Source of the DNA: an uncultured Muribaculaceae bacterium
Lineage (GTDB): Bacteria > Bacteroidota > Bacteroidia > Bacteroidales > Muribaculaceae
Reading direction: 5' to 3'
NCBI GenBank assembly: GCA_910577355.1
Contig: CAJTMY010000015.1
Span: 1 to 55,605 of the forward strand
DNA: 55,605 nt
The position numbers were made by a program, and so were the translations under genes. Positions within the stretch are counted from its first letter, which is position 1, and each line of letters opens with the position of its first letter. Shown here piece after piece: positions 33,429-41,755 of the stretch. A model generated the notes under the pieces. It had not been told where the DNA came from. It saw nothing but the letters and a program-made list of their open reading frames with translations, and did not search any database.

Positions 33429-34008
33429 TTCCCCACGCTCCTTTTGCCGACACTCGCCGCCACGGTTTACCTATTGCCGCTCCGACACGCTCCTCGCCAA
33501 CTATTGCACCTTTCCATACTCCGCCGGATTATGCCGGTGAAATCTCTCTCAACTCTCGACCCTTAACAATCGACTTTTCGACCCCGTGGGGAGAGAGGCG
33601 CGCCGAAGCCGACGCACGGCGGCAAGATGCTTATGCCCGTCGATGCCGCACGGTGGAAATAGGTTGCCGGGCAACTCTTTTCCCCGACAGACACGAGGCG
33701 AACAGCCCGGGGCGAGGCAGCGGCCATATCCTCAACGGACACCACGCCATAAAGACACATTAACATCGGTGTTATTGGCAACGGTCTGAACACTCCGCTT
33801 CGACACCGCCGGGCGACCGCGCCGTTGCGCTCCGGGCTGCCGTGGCCGGGAGGCTTGCCACTCATCGGAAACGCCCTTGCCGGGTGCTTGTTTATATCGG
33901 TCGGGGAGGCAGCGCGCTTGCGCAGTGGCGGAGGCAAGTTTTCTCCCTCCGGGTTTTAGACGGCTGTAACTTTCCTGATCCGTCAGGGCATAGTGATTTT
34001 TCCTGTCG
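33429..34008. other. Gene-poor spacer, GC-rich, read leftward from module 4
   Basis: About 580 bp with no plus-strand gene. On the minus strand two overlapping frames are open behind the module 4 promoter: 33732-34037 (N-H-Y-A-L-T-D-Q-E-S-Y-S) and 33563-33937 (V-E-D-M-A-A-A-S-P-R-A-V-R-L-V). Either looks protein-like in parts, and neither has a clear start. Several short GC hairpins are present. I call it undetermined: a decayed gene, a frameshifted gene or a structured RNA. Confidence 0.35.
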
Positions 34009-34236
34009 CAAAGGTAGGGTTCACCGCACCGCCGCAAAACAGGCGATGATTTCTGCGCAAAATTTCAATAAAAATCTCGCTTCGCTACGTTGCAGCTTCA
34101 TTTTTATCTACGGCCTACGGCTGAAATTTTACTGAAAATTTTTGCTTCGCCGCTTTCTGAACACTCCCTGATATTGCAACGTAAAAATTCAATAAGCCCT
34201 TCGGGGCAAGTAACAAACCCTCTAAAATTCAAAGAA
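34009..34236. promoter_or_regulatory. Divergent promoter/leader module 4
   Basis: Minus promoter: TTTTG (34039-34035), 18 nt, TACCTTTG (34016-34009). The plus-side leader has GAAAATTTTTGC, CGCTTTCTGA, ATTGCAACGTAAAAATTC and a GCCC-TTCG-GGGC hairpin. Inner complementary runs CAAAATTTC and GAAATTTT form a long stem. Confidence 0.6.
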
Positions 34237-34605
34237 ATGAAAACTACAGCCACCACCACGACAGCAGCAACCGCCAACGCCACCTCGACCGCCAAGACAA
34301 AGAAGCGCACACGCAAGAGCGCAGCCAAGAAAGAGGCCACAGCCCCCGTCGCCCCCGAACAGAAGCCCGAAGCCGCTGCCGAGGCCACCGCTCAAAAGAG
34401 CAAGCTCCTGGTGTTCAAACGCTCGCGCAACAACGGATTTTACGTCTACCTTCTCGGCGTGATGCCCGACGAAAACATAGGCTGCAACTGCCGCACCCCT
34501 CAATCGGCCATGCGCTTCATGCTCTGGAAAAAGCGCGAACTCGGCGCATCAATATCCGAGCAGCATTTCAACGAGCTTAAGCAGCTTGCCGCAGCCGAGG
34601 GTTAA
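34237..34605 (+). CDS. Protein with disordered Lys/Ala/Thr N-terminus and a small folded domain
   Basis: 122 aa from ATG 34237. Residues 1-58 are low complexity (T-T-T-A-A-T-A-N-A, K-K-R-T-R-K-S-A-A-K-K), histone-tail-like. Residues about 62-122 form a compact domain (L-L-V-F-K-R-S-R-N-N-G-F-Y-V-Y-L-L-G-V, C-N-C-R-T-P-Q-S-A-M-R-F-M-L-W). The basic tail suggests DNA binding. It is expressed from module 4 together with the next small gene. Confidence 0.7.
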   Translation: MKTTATTTTAATANATSTAKTKKRTRKSAAKKEATAPVAPEQKPEAAAEATAQKSKLLVFKRSRNNGFYVYLLGVMPDENIGCNCRTPQSAMRFMLWKKRELGASISEQHFNELKQLAAAEG

Positions 34606-34665
34606 CGCCCTCGGCTTTGCCCTCTCTCCCCACTCATTTTTATAATCCCTATTAATCGAAATGAT

Positions 34666-34872
34666 ATGGAAAAGAAGATTTACAAAGTATTCACCGATAA
34701 AGGCTCATGGCAAATCGAAGCCTGCGGCAGCATCGAAGCCTTCCGCCTCGCACTCTATTACTCGTGGCGCGACGGCGAGGTGTTCCGCTATATGGAATCT
34801 CCCTCCGAGCGGCTGGCTTTCCACCTATGCGCCGAAGACAAATGGGGATTGTATAAAATCGCAATCCCCTGA
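34666..34872 (+). CDS. 68-aa phage protein of unknown function
   Basis: Compact beta/alpha protein (Y-K-V-F-T-D-K-G-S-W-Q-I-E-A) 60 nt behind the 122-aa gene and probably on the same transcript. No motif recognised. Confidence 0.65.
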   Translation: MEKKIYKVFTDKGSWQIEACGSIEAFRLALYYSWRDGEVFRYMESPSERLAFHLCAEDKWGLYKIAIP

Positions 34873-34916
34873 CCGCGCCGTCCTCGGCTGTCTTTTGTCC
34901 GGCAGCCGGGGCGCAA

Positions 34917-34924
34917 TACATTTG
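34917..34924 (+). promoter_or_regulatory. Leaderless-type promoter
   Basis: TACATTTG, then CGGC, then ATG at 34929. Nearly the same 16-nt string occurs at 39475 (TACTTTCG, CGGT, ATG). Confidence 0.55.
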
Positions 34925-34928
34925 CGGC

Positions 34929-36044
34929 ATGGCAACATCGATACTACTCAACTTCGGCGACCTCGCTTTTTCCTCCGCCGTCGAGCGCATAACCGTCAAT
35001 ACCTCCGCCGCCTCCGTGGATATATCGCTCTTTATCCTCTCCGGCACCGACGAAAACCCTGTTTTCTCCGAAACCTACTACCCATACGGCGGCATCGTTA
35101 CCCTCCACGATTTCGCTTCCCTCATCGAAACCGAAATGTCGCTCCGTGAGCAGCCACTCGCTACATTCCGGCTAACGGCACGAGCCGCCGACGCCACTTC
35201 CGCCTCCCGTACTTTCTCTATCCTCTACTGCGACCGACACACCGACCTGCAGCCCGGAGCCATCATATCGCGGCAGTTCCTCACCTCGCGCCGCATCATC
35301 ACCGCCACGCCCAATATTCCCGTGCCGCTATTTTACGTCGTGCCGCCTCTCAAATATGAAGACCAGGAACTGATTGCATACCACATCATCACTCGCCGAT
35401 GCGACACCGGCCTTATCCGCGTCATATTCTCTCCCGACGGATATACCGGCTACGGCGACAAATACCGCCTCGCCATGCTCACCGTAAGCCGTGCCGCACT
35501 CTACGAGAAGACCGCCAAATACTACAACGCCACGCCTTATGAAATCCTCGGCGTAACCGTCGACATAGGCCGACGCTCCATTACCGTCTACTTCTCCGAC
35601 ACCACCCCCGACCTCCGGCTCTGGTTCACCAATATGTTCAACTGCCTCGAACTGGCCGAACTAACCGGTGACACCACCGCCAAAACCAAAGTGAAACGCT
35701 CCGAGGCCGTCTGCGCCGACACTCTCCGCCTCTACGACCAATCCGTTGAGCAGTCCTTCGACTTTCAGGCCGACAACCTTTCTTTCGACACCGCCCGATG
35801 GCTTACGCAGCTTTTCGCCTCGCGCGACGTGCGCATTGTCGACCGCCCGTATAACGACGATGATTTCTTTAACGAAACCTTCCCCCCGGTGCTTATCACC
35901 GACAGTACCAGTGAGGTTCAGGACGGCGACGATGAACTTAACAAAGTCAAGTTCACCTACCGCCGTACCTCCGTGCGACCCGACAGCAGCTTCCGATACT
36001 CCGACCGAATACATAACGACACCTACAAAAATCCTTTCAACTGA
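34929..36044 (+). CDS. Putative virion structural protein
   Basis: 371 aa, mixed beta/alpha with a flexible C-terminus (F-R-Y-S-D-R-I-H-N-D-T-Y-K-N-P-F-N). Its position before a small conserved gene and the portal gene, its length and codon use fit a head or tail structural protein. No family recognised. The stop and next ATG overlap (TGATG). Confidence 0.7.
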   Translation: MATSILLNFGDLAFSSAVERITVNTSAASVDISLFILSGTDENPVFSETYYPYGGIVTLHDFASLIETEMSLREQPLATFRLTARAADATSASRTFSILYCDRHTDLQPGAIISRQFLTSRRIITATPNIPVPLFYVVPPLKYEDQELIAYHIITRRCDTGLIRVIFSPDGYTGYGDKYRLAMLTVSRAALYEKTAKYYNATPYEILGVTVDIGRRSITVYFSDTTPDLRLWFTNMFNCLELAELTGDTTAKTKVKRSEAVCADTLRLYDQSVEQSFDFQADNLSFDTARWLTQLFASRDVRIVDRPYNDDDFFNETFPPVLITDSTSEVQDGDDELNKVKFTYRRTSVRPDSSFRYSDRIHNDTYKNPFN

Positions 36045-36286
36045 TGGCACACGCAATCCATTACACAACGGCACTCACTATGCTCCACAGCGGCGACCCC
36101 GTAGATATTTCCTTTTGGAAACGAAACGGCGAAATCGTGCATCTGCACAACTGCATTGCACTCCCCAATAAAGCCGCCGCAAGATACTCCGGCACCCAAA
36201 ACTTCAAGCTCCTGGCCTCCGGCCAGATCCGAAAAATCCGACACGTCTGTATTTTTCGCATTAACGGCCTCGAAGTTTTCCTCTGA
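36044..36286 (+). CDS. Small phage protein between structural gene and portal
   Basis: 80 aa, beta-rich and basic: D-P-V-D-I-S-F-W-K-R-N-G-E-I-V, G-Q-I-R-K-I-R-H-V-C-I-F-R-I-N-G-L-E-V-F-L. The last part looks like a two-strand OB/SH3-style ending. Translationally coupled to the gene before it. Function unknown. Confidence 0.7.
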   Translation: MAHAIHYTTALTMLHSGDPVDISFWKRNGEIVHLHNCIALPNKAAARYSGTQNFKLLASGQIRKIRHVCIFRINGLEVFL

Positions 36287-36315
36287 TTCTTCCCTCTGAT
36301 TTTTTTCGATAGATT

Positions 36316-37626
36316 ATGCAAGATACATTACTTTTCAACTCCGTAGAAACAATCTTTGAAGGACGCGCTGCCGTTGTTTTCACCGACCCCAAGCCCGTGT
36401 TCAAGGAGGACGGAGAGATTACGCCGACAACCCTCTCCGACACCCACGCATATATGCCCTGGGGTGCCAACAATCAAATGCCCTTCGACATTATCGACCT
36501 GATAGAATCGGACGAAACCCTCGCAACCTGTCAGATGTTCAATGCCGAGGTCTGCTACGGCTCCGGCCTCGTCTACGACACCGCCCAAGCCTCCGCGCCT
36601 GTCGCCGATGCCGTCGAGGATTTCACCCTCGACAACGACCTCCCTTCATATTTCCTCGGCGTGTGCCAGGACTTGAAGCACTTTGCCTTCGCCGTGTCGG
36701 TCATCATTCTCAACTCCGAGGCGACAAAGATTGTGCGCATTATCCGCAAGGAAGCCTGTTACTGCCGCTTCGCTCCGGCGGACACCAACGGGCGAATACC
36801 TCGCCTTTATTTCGCCAACTGGCGCAAGTTCGCCACCATCGACGACTGCGAGATTATCGAAATGCTCGATGCCGCCTCGCCTTTCGCCGACCTCCGCGAC
36901 CGACTGAAACGCGGCGACACCTGCCGCAAATTCGCCATCGTCTGCCGCGTACCAACCCCCGACAGCACATATTACCCCATACCTTACTATGGCGCGCTGT
37001 TCCGGGGGAAGTGGTACAACATCAAGCGGCTTATCGGCCTCGCAAAAGAAGCGAAGCTCCGCAACTCCGCGCCGCTCAAATACCACATCGAAGTGTCGCA
37101 GAAATACTGGGATTCAATTTTCAAATCCGAGGGCATAACCGACCGCGCAAAGCAACAGGCGCGCATCATCGAGGAAAAACAGCGTATCCTCGACTTCCTC
37201 ACCGGCGCCGAAAACTCCGGCAAGGTGTGGTTCTCCACCTTCTACGTCAACCCCAACGGCGACGAGCAGCACGACGTCGTAATCAACAAGATCGATTCCG
37301 ACAAGGAGGGCGGCGACTGGGAGAGCGACATACAGGAGGCAGTCAATATGATATGCTTCACCCTGCGCGTTCACTCCAACCTCGTAGGCTCCGTGCCCGG
37401 CAAGGCGCAGACAAACAACTCCGGCTCCGACAAACGGGAGCTTTACACAATCGCCCAGGCCCTTCAGAAACCGTACCACGACCTACTTTTCGCCGTTCAC
37501 CGCATCATAATCCGCTTCAACGGCTGGAAAGGCGTGAAGCCCCTTATCCCATTTATCCAATTAACCACGCTCGACGAAAACCGCGACGCCAAAACCGTTA
37601 CTACCGATGGCAAGACTGATAAATAA
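36316..37626 (+). CDS. Portal protein
   Basis: 436 aa. The pattern is that of portal proteins in Bacteroidetes siphophages: a W-G-A-N-N-Q-M-P-F-D-I-I-D-L motif, C-Y-G-S-G-L, a middle helical stem (Y-G-A-L-F-R-G-K-W-Y-N-I-K-R-L), a long helix with K-Q-Q-A-R-I-I-E-E-K-Q-R-I, and the C-terminal N-L-V-G-S-V-P-G-K. It would form the dodecameric ring through which terL pumps DNA. The 3' end overlaps the next gene by 20 nt. Confidence 0.82.
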   Translation: MQDTLLFNSVETIFEGRAAVVFTDPKPVFKEDGEITPTTLSDTHAYMPWGANNQMPFDIIDLIESDETLATCQMFNAEVCYGSGLVYDTAQASAPVADAVEDFTLDNDLPSYFLGVCQDLKHFAFAVSVIILNSEATKIVRIIRKEACYCRFAPADTNGRIPRLYFANWRKFATIDDCEIIEMLDAASPFADLRDRLKRGDTCRKFAIVCRVPTPDSTYYPIPYYGALFRGKWYNIKRLIGLAKEAKLRNSAPLKYHIEVSQKYWDSIFKSEGITDRAKQQARIIEEKQRILDFLTGAENSGKVWFSTFYVNPNGDEQHDVVINKIDSDKEGGDWESDIQEAVNMICFTLRVHSNLVGSVPGKAQTNNSGSDKRELYTIAQALQKPYHDLLFAVHRIIIRFNGWKGVKPLIPFIQLTTLDENRDAKTVTTDGKTDK

Positions 37627-38464
37627 CGACACCGACCTGCGCCGCTTCGTGCCGCAGCAAGTATGCGCCGTTAAGGGCGAACAGACACTATACGACAAAA
37701 TCGCCCATTGGCTCGACACCGCCGAGCAATGGCTTTTCGACACTTTCTGCCCCGAAGCCGTCATTGACGCGACACTCGCCGCCAATCATCACGCCCCATT
37801 ACTCACTGCGCTTGCCGCCGTCGCCGCGCACCGCGCACTCGCCGACGCCATACCGTCGCTCGACCTCGTGCAGACCGTCAACGGCTTTGCCGTGGTGAGT
37901 AACCAAAACCTCGCCCCGGCATCGCGCGACAGGGTAGACCGCCTTATCGCCGCCCATCGCTCCCAGTGCGACACGGCCATCAACGCCCTCATACCCCTGC
38001 TTGCCGCCACTCCCGAATGGCGCGACACGCCCCCGTGCGACTTCTTCCGCGCCACGCTCTTTCTGCCGAAGCACATCATATCGCTTTCTCCGGCTCGCGC
38101 TCCACATTCTACACTGTGGGATAAATACATCGAACTGCGCCCCAAGATTATAAATGCCGAGGCGACACTTGCCGCCCGTTACATATCCCACGAACTCATG
38201 CAGCGGCTCCGTGATGAAACCCTCGGACTATCAACCCTCTCTCAACTCTCGACTATAAACTCTAAACTGTGCGAAGCCCTCCGCGGCCACGCCGCCGACA
38301 TCGTTTGCGACCGACCGCCGCGCGATGAAAACCTCCGCGATATTGTTGAGTATATCCGCAAACGCCCCGACACCTTCCCCGAATGGCACCGCTCCGACAC
38401 CGCCCGGCTGTTCTCGCCCCCGGTGTTCCGCAACGCCAAAGAAGCAAAGGGATATTGGTTCTGA
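37607..38464 (+). CDS. Head-tail connector-like protein (DUF6712-like)
   Basis: 285 aa, mostly helical. The N-terminal N-N-D-T-D-L-R-R-F-V-P and the middle G-F-A-V-V-S-N-Q-N-L-A-P-A-S-R-D-R-V-D-R-L are typical of DUF6712-type proteins of Bacteroides phages, which sit just after portal. The C-terminal F-S-P-P-V-F-R-N-A-K-E-A-K-G-Y-W-F is a conserved-looking tail. Likely adaptor. The family name is from memory, not a search. Confidence 0.65.
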   Translation: MARLINNDTDLRRFVPQQVCAVKGEQTLYDKIAHWLDTAEQWLFDTFCPEAVIDATLAANHHAPLLTALAAVAAHRALADAIPSLDLVQTVNGFAVVSNQNLAPASRDRVDRLIAAHRSQCDTAINALIPLLAATPEWRDTPPCDFFRATLFLPKHIISLSPARAPHSTLWDKYIELRPKIINAEATLAARYISHELMQRLRDETLGLSTLSQLSTINSKLCEALRGHAADIVCDRPPRDENLRDIVEYIRKRPDTFPEWHRSDTARLFSPPVFRNAKEAKGYWF

Positions 38465-38560
38465 TCATACCGCCGCCGGTGATGCCGCGAGCCTGGCCGA
38501 CACCGTTTGCCCGACACTATGCAATGCGGCATTACGGCACGGGGCACTGATTTTCCTGTG

Positions 38561-38730
38561 CAAAGTTAGCAAGCCGCGGTTTATGCAAGGGCAGGTGTGC
38601 GCTCCGCGTTCCCCCGATTTCATACTGAAATACGGTAATCACCCTTGCACCGCCAACCGCTTGACGCTTGCACCCGAATGCACATAAAATCCAACGTGCC
38701 CCGGCACATAAACCCTTAAAACATTGCATT
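38561..38730. promoter_or_regulatory. Divergent promoter/leader module 5
   Basis: Minus promoter: TTG (38588-38586), 17 nt, TAACTTTG (38568-38561), pointing antisense into the connector gene. Palindrome arms TGCAAGGG/CCCTTGCA and GCGG/CCGC. The plus leader has GAATGCACATAAAATCC and a GTGC/GCAC hairpin with CCCG loop, matching the motif-plus-hairpin of the other four modules. Confidence 0.6.
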
Positions 38731-38970
38731 ATGATTACATCGGACAAACGCATCGCACAGGACAGCTTCGCCAACCTCACCGACTATTCGGCAGTATGCC
38801 CCGAAGGGCTTAAACGCTTCTTCGTCTACGTTCACTTCACCGACTTCTCGACCTGCCTGTTGTCTAACATCTTCGCCGCCACACGCACCGCCGCGCTGCA
38901 AATCGCACTCGACCGCTTCGCCGACTGCTCCGAATATCTCGCAAGCATCAACCTCCACGGCGACGACTGA
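38731..38970 (+). CDS. 79-aa protein under the module 5 leader
   Basis: Start ATG 38731. Acidic overall (D-K-R-I-A-Q-D-S-F-A-N-L-T-D-Y), with aromatic strands F-F-V-Y-V-H-F-T-D-F. Monocistronic, with own leader and terminator, inserted between two structural phage genes. Unknown function; grouped with ardA by its regulatory module. Confidence 0.68.
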   Translation: MITSDKRIAQDSFANLTDYSAVCPEGLKRFFVYVHFTDFSTCLLSNIFAATRTAALQIALDRFADCSEYLASINLHGDD

Positions 38971-38991
38971 ACACGACAGCCGCCGCCTCCG

Positions 38992-39019
38992 GCCTCACCG
39001 AGCAATCGGTGGGGCTTTT
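38992..39019 (+). terminator. Terminator after the 79-aa gene
   Basis: 10-bp stem GCCTCACCGA/TCGGTGGGGC with a GCAA loop, then TTTTC. Confidence 0.8.
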
Positions 39020-39043
39020 CTTGCTTATCTGCCCGATTTTAAG

Positions 39044-39051
39044 TAATTTTG
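39044..39051 (+). promoter_or_regulatory. Promoter of the 113-aa membrane gene
   Basis: TAATTTTG, 26 nt before the ATG at 39078, within an AT-rich stretch. Confidence 0.5.
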
Positions 39052-39077
39052 CCATCATCAAATCCTCAACAGCCACA

Positions 39078-39419
39078 ATGAACTTCCTACACTATTTATA
39101 TATTAAAGCCGATAACTGCGATACAAAAATGGCAGGGTGGCCTCGTGTTGGAATCTCATTTCCTTTATTCCTGGCAATTATCCCTTATTTATTTCACTAC
39201 ACCATAAAATCAGGAATTGCAGGGTGGTGGAATTGGGTTGCCGGAGGTGCGACATTTCTTATAATATATCTTTTCGTTTTGTGGTTATTCCCTCCAAAAC
39301 TCGTAAAGAAGAACTATAATAAATGGCTGAAAGAATATAATGATAAAACTTCATTGTGGTTTTATCTGTATTTTCTTGTGTTCCCATTCGTATTCATTGC
39401 AATTAGTCCTTGCTATTAG
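39078..39419 (+). CDS. Accessory membrane protein, W-L-x2-Y family
   Basis: 113 aa from ATG 39078. Three hydrophobic segments (about 25-42, 50-71, 94-111). The loop before the last helix reads N-K-W-L-K-E-Y-N-D-K-T-S-L-W-F, comparable to Y-Q-E-W-L-A-Q-Y-K-T-K-R at 27980 and S-E-W-L-K-K-R at 32220. AT-rich, plus strand, own promoter. Likely acts in the inner membrane of the lysogen. Confidence 0.68.
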   Translation: MNFLHYLYIKADNCDTKMAGWPRVGISFPLFLAIIPYLFHYTIKSGIAGWWNWVAGGATFLIIYLFVLWLFPPKLVKKNYNKWLKEYNDKTSLWFYLYFLVFPFVFIAISPCY

Positions 39420-39474
39420 AGTTTACCTCTGGACTAATTAAATCTCCGTCTTTTCGTCATAATGGGCGACACCA

Positions 39475-39482
39475 TACTTTCG
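39475..39482 (+). promoter_or_regulatory. Leaderless-type promoter
   Basis: TACTTTCG, then CGGT, then ATG at 39487. It is a near copy of the promoter at 34917. Confidence 0.5.
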
Positions 39483-39486
39483 CGGT

Positions 39487-40248
39487 ATGGAATCGCCCGT
39501 TTTACATATTGACCTCGCCGTGCCGCTGGGCTGGCACGAGCTTTCCGACGCGCAACTCCGTTACGCTTTCGAGCTGATAGCCCGTAATTATACCTCCGAC
39601 GAGATTAAGACACTGTGCCTGTGCCGGTGGGCGGGTCTGTCGGTCAGACACCGACACAACGCCGACTATATCTGCCGCCTCCGCAAACGGACTTTCCGGC
39701 TAACCGCCCTCCAAATCGCCGAGTGCCTACCGGCTCTTGACTGGCTCGACACCATACCGCCGCAGCCGGCCTGTATCTCGCGCATCGGGCGTTACCGCCC
39801 GTTTGCCCCCGACTTCTCCGAAGTGGCCTTTGAGAAATTCATCATCTGCGACAACCTCTATCAAGGTTATCTCGCAACCCGGCGTGATGATCTGCTCGAC
39901 CAACTCGCAAGCATACTCTATAACCATAACCTCTCACCCCATAACCTTTCACCTGCTCACAGAGTGAGCATATTCTATTGGTTTGCCTCCGTCAAAGACC
40001 TTTTCGCACGGCTCTATCCCAACTTCTTTCAGACAGCCTCGCAGCCCGACAACCTGCTTGGAGGCAGCCGTCTGCCCTCCGGCGCACAAATCCAACAGGC
40101 CGTAAACGCCATGATTCGCGCCCTCACCAAAGGAGATATTACCAAAGAGCGCGAAATTCTCGCCCTCGACACCCACCGCGCCCTTACCGAACTGGACGCG
40201 CAAGCAAAAGAATACAAAGAGTTTAACGCCAAATTCCCGAAGAAATGA
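39487..40248 (+). CDS. Phage neck/tail region protein
   Basis: 253 aa, helical. N-terminal L-A-V-P-L-G-W-H-E-L-S-D-A-Q-L-R-Y-A-F-E and a C-terminal coiled stretch (I-R-A-L-T-K-G-D-I-T-K-E-R-E-I-L, L-D-A-Q-A-K-E-Y-K-E-F). Its middle contains Y-N-H-N-L-S-P-H-N-L-S-P encoded by a CATAACCT microrepeat. Overlaps the next gene by 4 nt. Possibly a tail-assembly or head-completion protein; family not recognised. Confidence 0.7.
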   Translation: MESPVLHIDLAVPLGWHELSDAQLRYAFELIARNYTSDEIKTLCLCRWAGLSVRHRHNADYICRLRKRTFRLTALQIAECLPALDWLDTIPPQPACISRIGRYRPFAPDFSEVAFEKFIICDNLYQGYLATRRDDLLDQLASILYNHNLSPHNLSPAHRVSIFYWFASVKDLFARLYPNFFQTASQPDNLLGGSRLPSGAQIQQAVNAMIRALTKGDITKEREILALDTHRALTELDAQAKEYKEFNAKFPKK

Positions 40249-40763
40249 ACCCCTCGACACCCGACCCTGAACTCTCGACCTTCTCATGGAACGCTGCCGC
40301 CTTCTTCGGGCGATTGACCGACCGCAACCGCCTCGCTCGGCGCGAAAACTTCGTTTTCTGCCGTGTCAGCGGACTGGAGGGCTTCGAGGAAGCCTTGCAT
40401 AATCTCCAATCCGCACCGGCCATCGTTGCCGTCAGCGACACCTCCGAGGGCTATATGGATATGAACAACACCCCACGGACACGCCGCATAAAGACCGTAT
40501 TCCTCGCCATGCGCCACGCCCTCGACGATATGGAAGCTCGGCAGGGGTGCTTCGACACCCTCCGCGAGCTTTTCCGGCAATTCATGTCGGTACTGCTACA
40601 AGAGAAAACCCGCCTCGAACAGAACCGCATCTACCTTGACCCGCAAATCAACTTCACCGAGATAGAGCGATACTTCTTCTCCGGCGCGGCCTGCGCCTAC
40701 TTCCACATCGCCATCGACACCTTCACCGATTTACGATACAACCCCGACCTATGGCTGCCTTGA
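40245..40763 (+). CDS. Phage neck protein of unknown family
   Basis: 172 aa, overlapping both neighbours (4 and 13 nt). Alpha/beta, with a long central helix (T-L-R-E-L-F-R-Q-F-M-S-V-L-L-Q-E-K-T-R). The C-terminus has F-T-D-L-R-Y-N-P-D-L-W-L-P. The tight overlaps with the HK97 gp10-like gene suggest joint function at the head-tail joint. Confidence 0.7.
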   Translation: MNPSTPDPELSTFSWNAAAFFGRLTDRNRLARRENFVFCRVSGLEGFEEALHNLQSAPAIVAVSDTSEGYMDMNNTPRTRRIKTVFLAMRHALDDMEARQGCFDTLRELFRQFMSVLLQEKTRLEQNRIYLDPQINFTEIERYFFSGAACAYFHIAIDTFTDLRYNPDLWLP

Positions 40764-41176
40764 CCCCCGAAGAAGAACGCCGCCGCTACGTTACCGCCTT
40801 CAATTCCACGATGATAAAGATATGGCGCGAGCGCATCGCCCTGCTGAAAGTAATCGACACCGGCGCGTTGTACCGCTCCACGCTTGCCGTCGGCATGACC
40901 GCAGACGGCAAAGTAACCTCCGTGACCCTCTCGCAACGCTTCAACACCTACGGCATATTCCAGGACTACGGCACAGGCCGCGAGGTGCCACGAGGCAACC
41001 CCGGCGATATAGGCAGAGATAAAATCCGACAACGCCGCAAATGGTTCTCCACCAAATACTACGCCTCCGTGATGAATCTGAAAGAGTTCTTTGCCGACAA
41101 CCTCGGCCGCGACTTCTGCGGCATCGTCGCCAACGCCCTCAACGACCGCTCATTCCGAGCCTCGCTAATCCGCTGA
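40751..41176 (+). CDS. HK97 gp10-like tail-completion protein
   Basis: 141 aa. T-G-A-L-Y-R-S-T-L-A-V and I-F-Q-D-Y-G-T-G-R-E-V-P-R-G follow the HK97-gp10 pattern (small basic beta/alpha protein with a G-T-x-y-a loop), ending R-K-W-F-S-T-K-Y-Y-A-S-V. Such proteins cap the tail tube at the neck. The last 28 nt of the gene are echoed 540 bp downstream, beyond an accessory gene. Confidence 0.7.
   Translation: MAALTPEEERRRYVTAFNSTMIKIWRERIALLKVIDTGALYRSTLAVGMTADGKVTSVTLSQRFNTYGIFQDYGTGREVPRGNPGDIGRDKIRQRRKWFSTKYYASVMNLKEFFADNLGRDFCGIVANALNDRSFRASLIR
41139..41166 (+). repeat. Gene-end direct repeat, left copy
   Basis: 28 bp starting TCAACGACCGCTCATT at the 3' end of the gp10-like gene; 26/28 identical to 41681-41708. 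The repeats flank the membrane-protein gene 41186-41635. Confidence 0.75.
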
Positions 41177-41185
41177 ACATCTGTC

Positions 41186-41635
41186 TTAATTATTTTTGTG
41201 GAGCTGATTATATTTACTAATAAGGCCATTTTGAATAAGAAATCCCATTCCAAATGTTAGCAATAAATCAAACACTATAATAGTTATATTTTCCGCATTA
41301 CCATTTAGCAAATAAACTGATATACTGTATGGTATAAAGTTAATGGGGTTTTCCACCCGATATAATAAATATAACAATATCGGGAATAATGCGATATTTA
41401 TTGCTGCTATTATTTTTTCTGAAATGGAATAATTTTTAGTGCTTTTATAGAAATACAACAGTAACAGCAGCATAAATATTACACGCCCACTTATATAAGG
41501 AATATGCAAAAACTCCGAGATACTGTCAACGCCGGACTCCGGCACATTTGGTATGCAAAGGAACAAAATTACGTAAACCAAGAGCATTATTTTAGGAATA
41601 TATTTGATGTAATTTTTGGAGTAATTCATATTCAT
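41186..41635 (-). CDS. Accessory multi-pass membrane protein
   Basis: 149 aa, very AT-rich. Four hydrophobic segments are seen (about 10-28, 50-64, 75-96, 120-138). No conserved motif. It lies between two near-identical copies of the end of the gp10-like gene, which suggests it came in by recombination with a related phage. Confidence 0.68.
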   Translation of the reverse strand: MNMNYSKNYIKYIPKIMLLVYVILFLCIPNVPESGVDSISEFLHIPYISGRVIFMLLLLLYFYKSTKNYSISEKIIAAINIALFPILLYLLYRVENPINFIPYSISVYLLNGNAENITIIVFDLLLTFGMGFLIQNGLISKYNQLHKNN

Positions 41636-41680
41636 AATATTGGAGGTAGCTTTTTATGTTCCGATTCCACGCCGACACCA

Positions 41681-41708
41681 TCAACGACCGCTCATTTCGC
41701 GCCTCGCT
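41681..41708 (+). repeat. Gene-end direct repeat, right copy
   Basis: In frame from ATG 41656 it encodes M-F-R-F-H-A-D-T-I-N-D-R-S-F-R-A-S-L-M-E, the end of a homologous gp10-like protein: a remnant from another phage. Confidence 0.75.
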
Positions 41709-41755
41709 CATGGAATAAAGCAGTCTTATACGCTGCCTCTTTATTTTTCAGCGAC

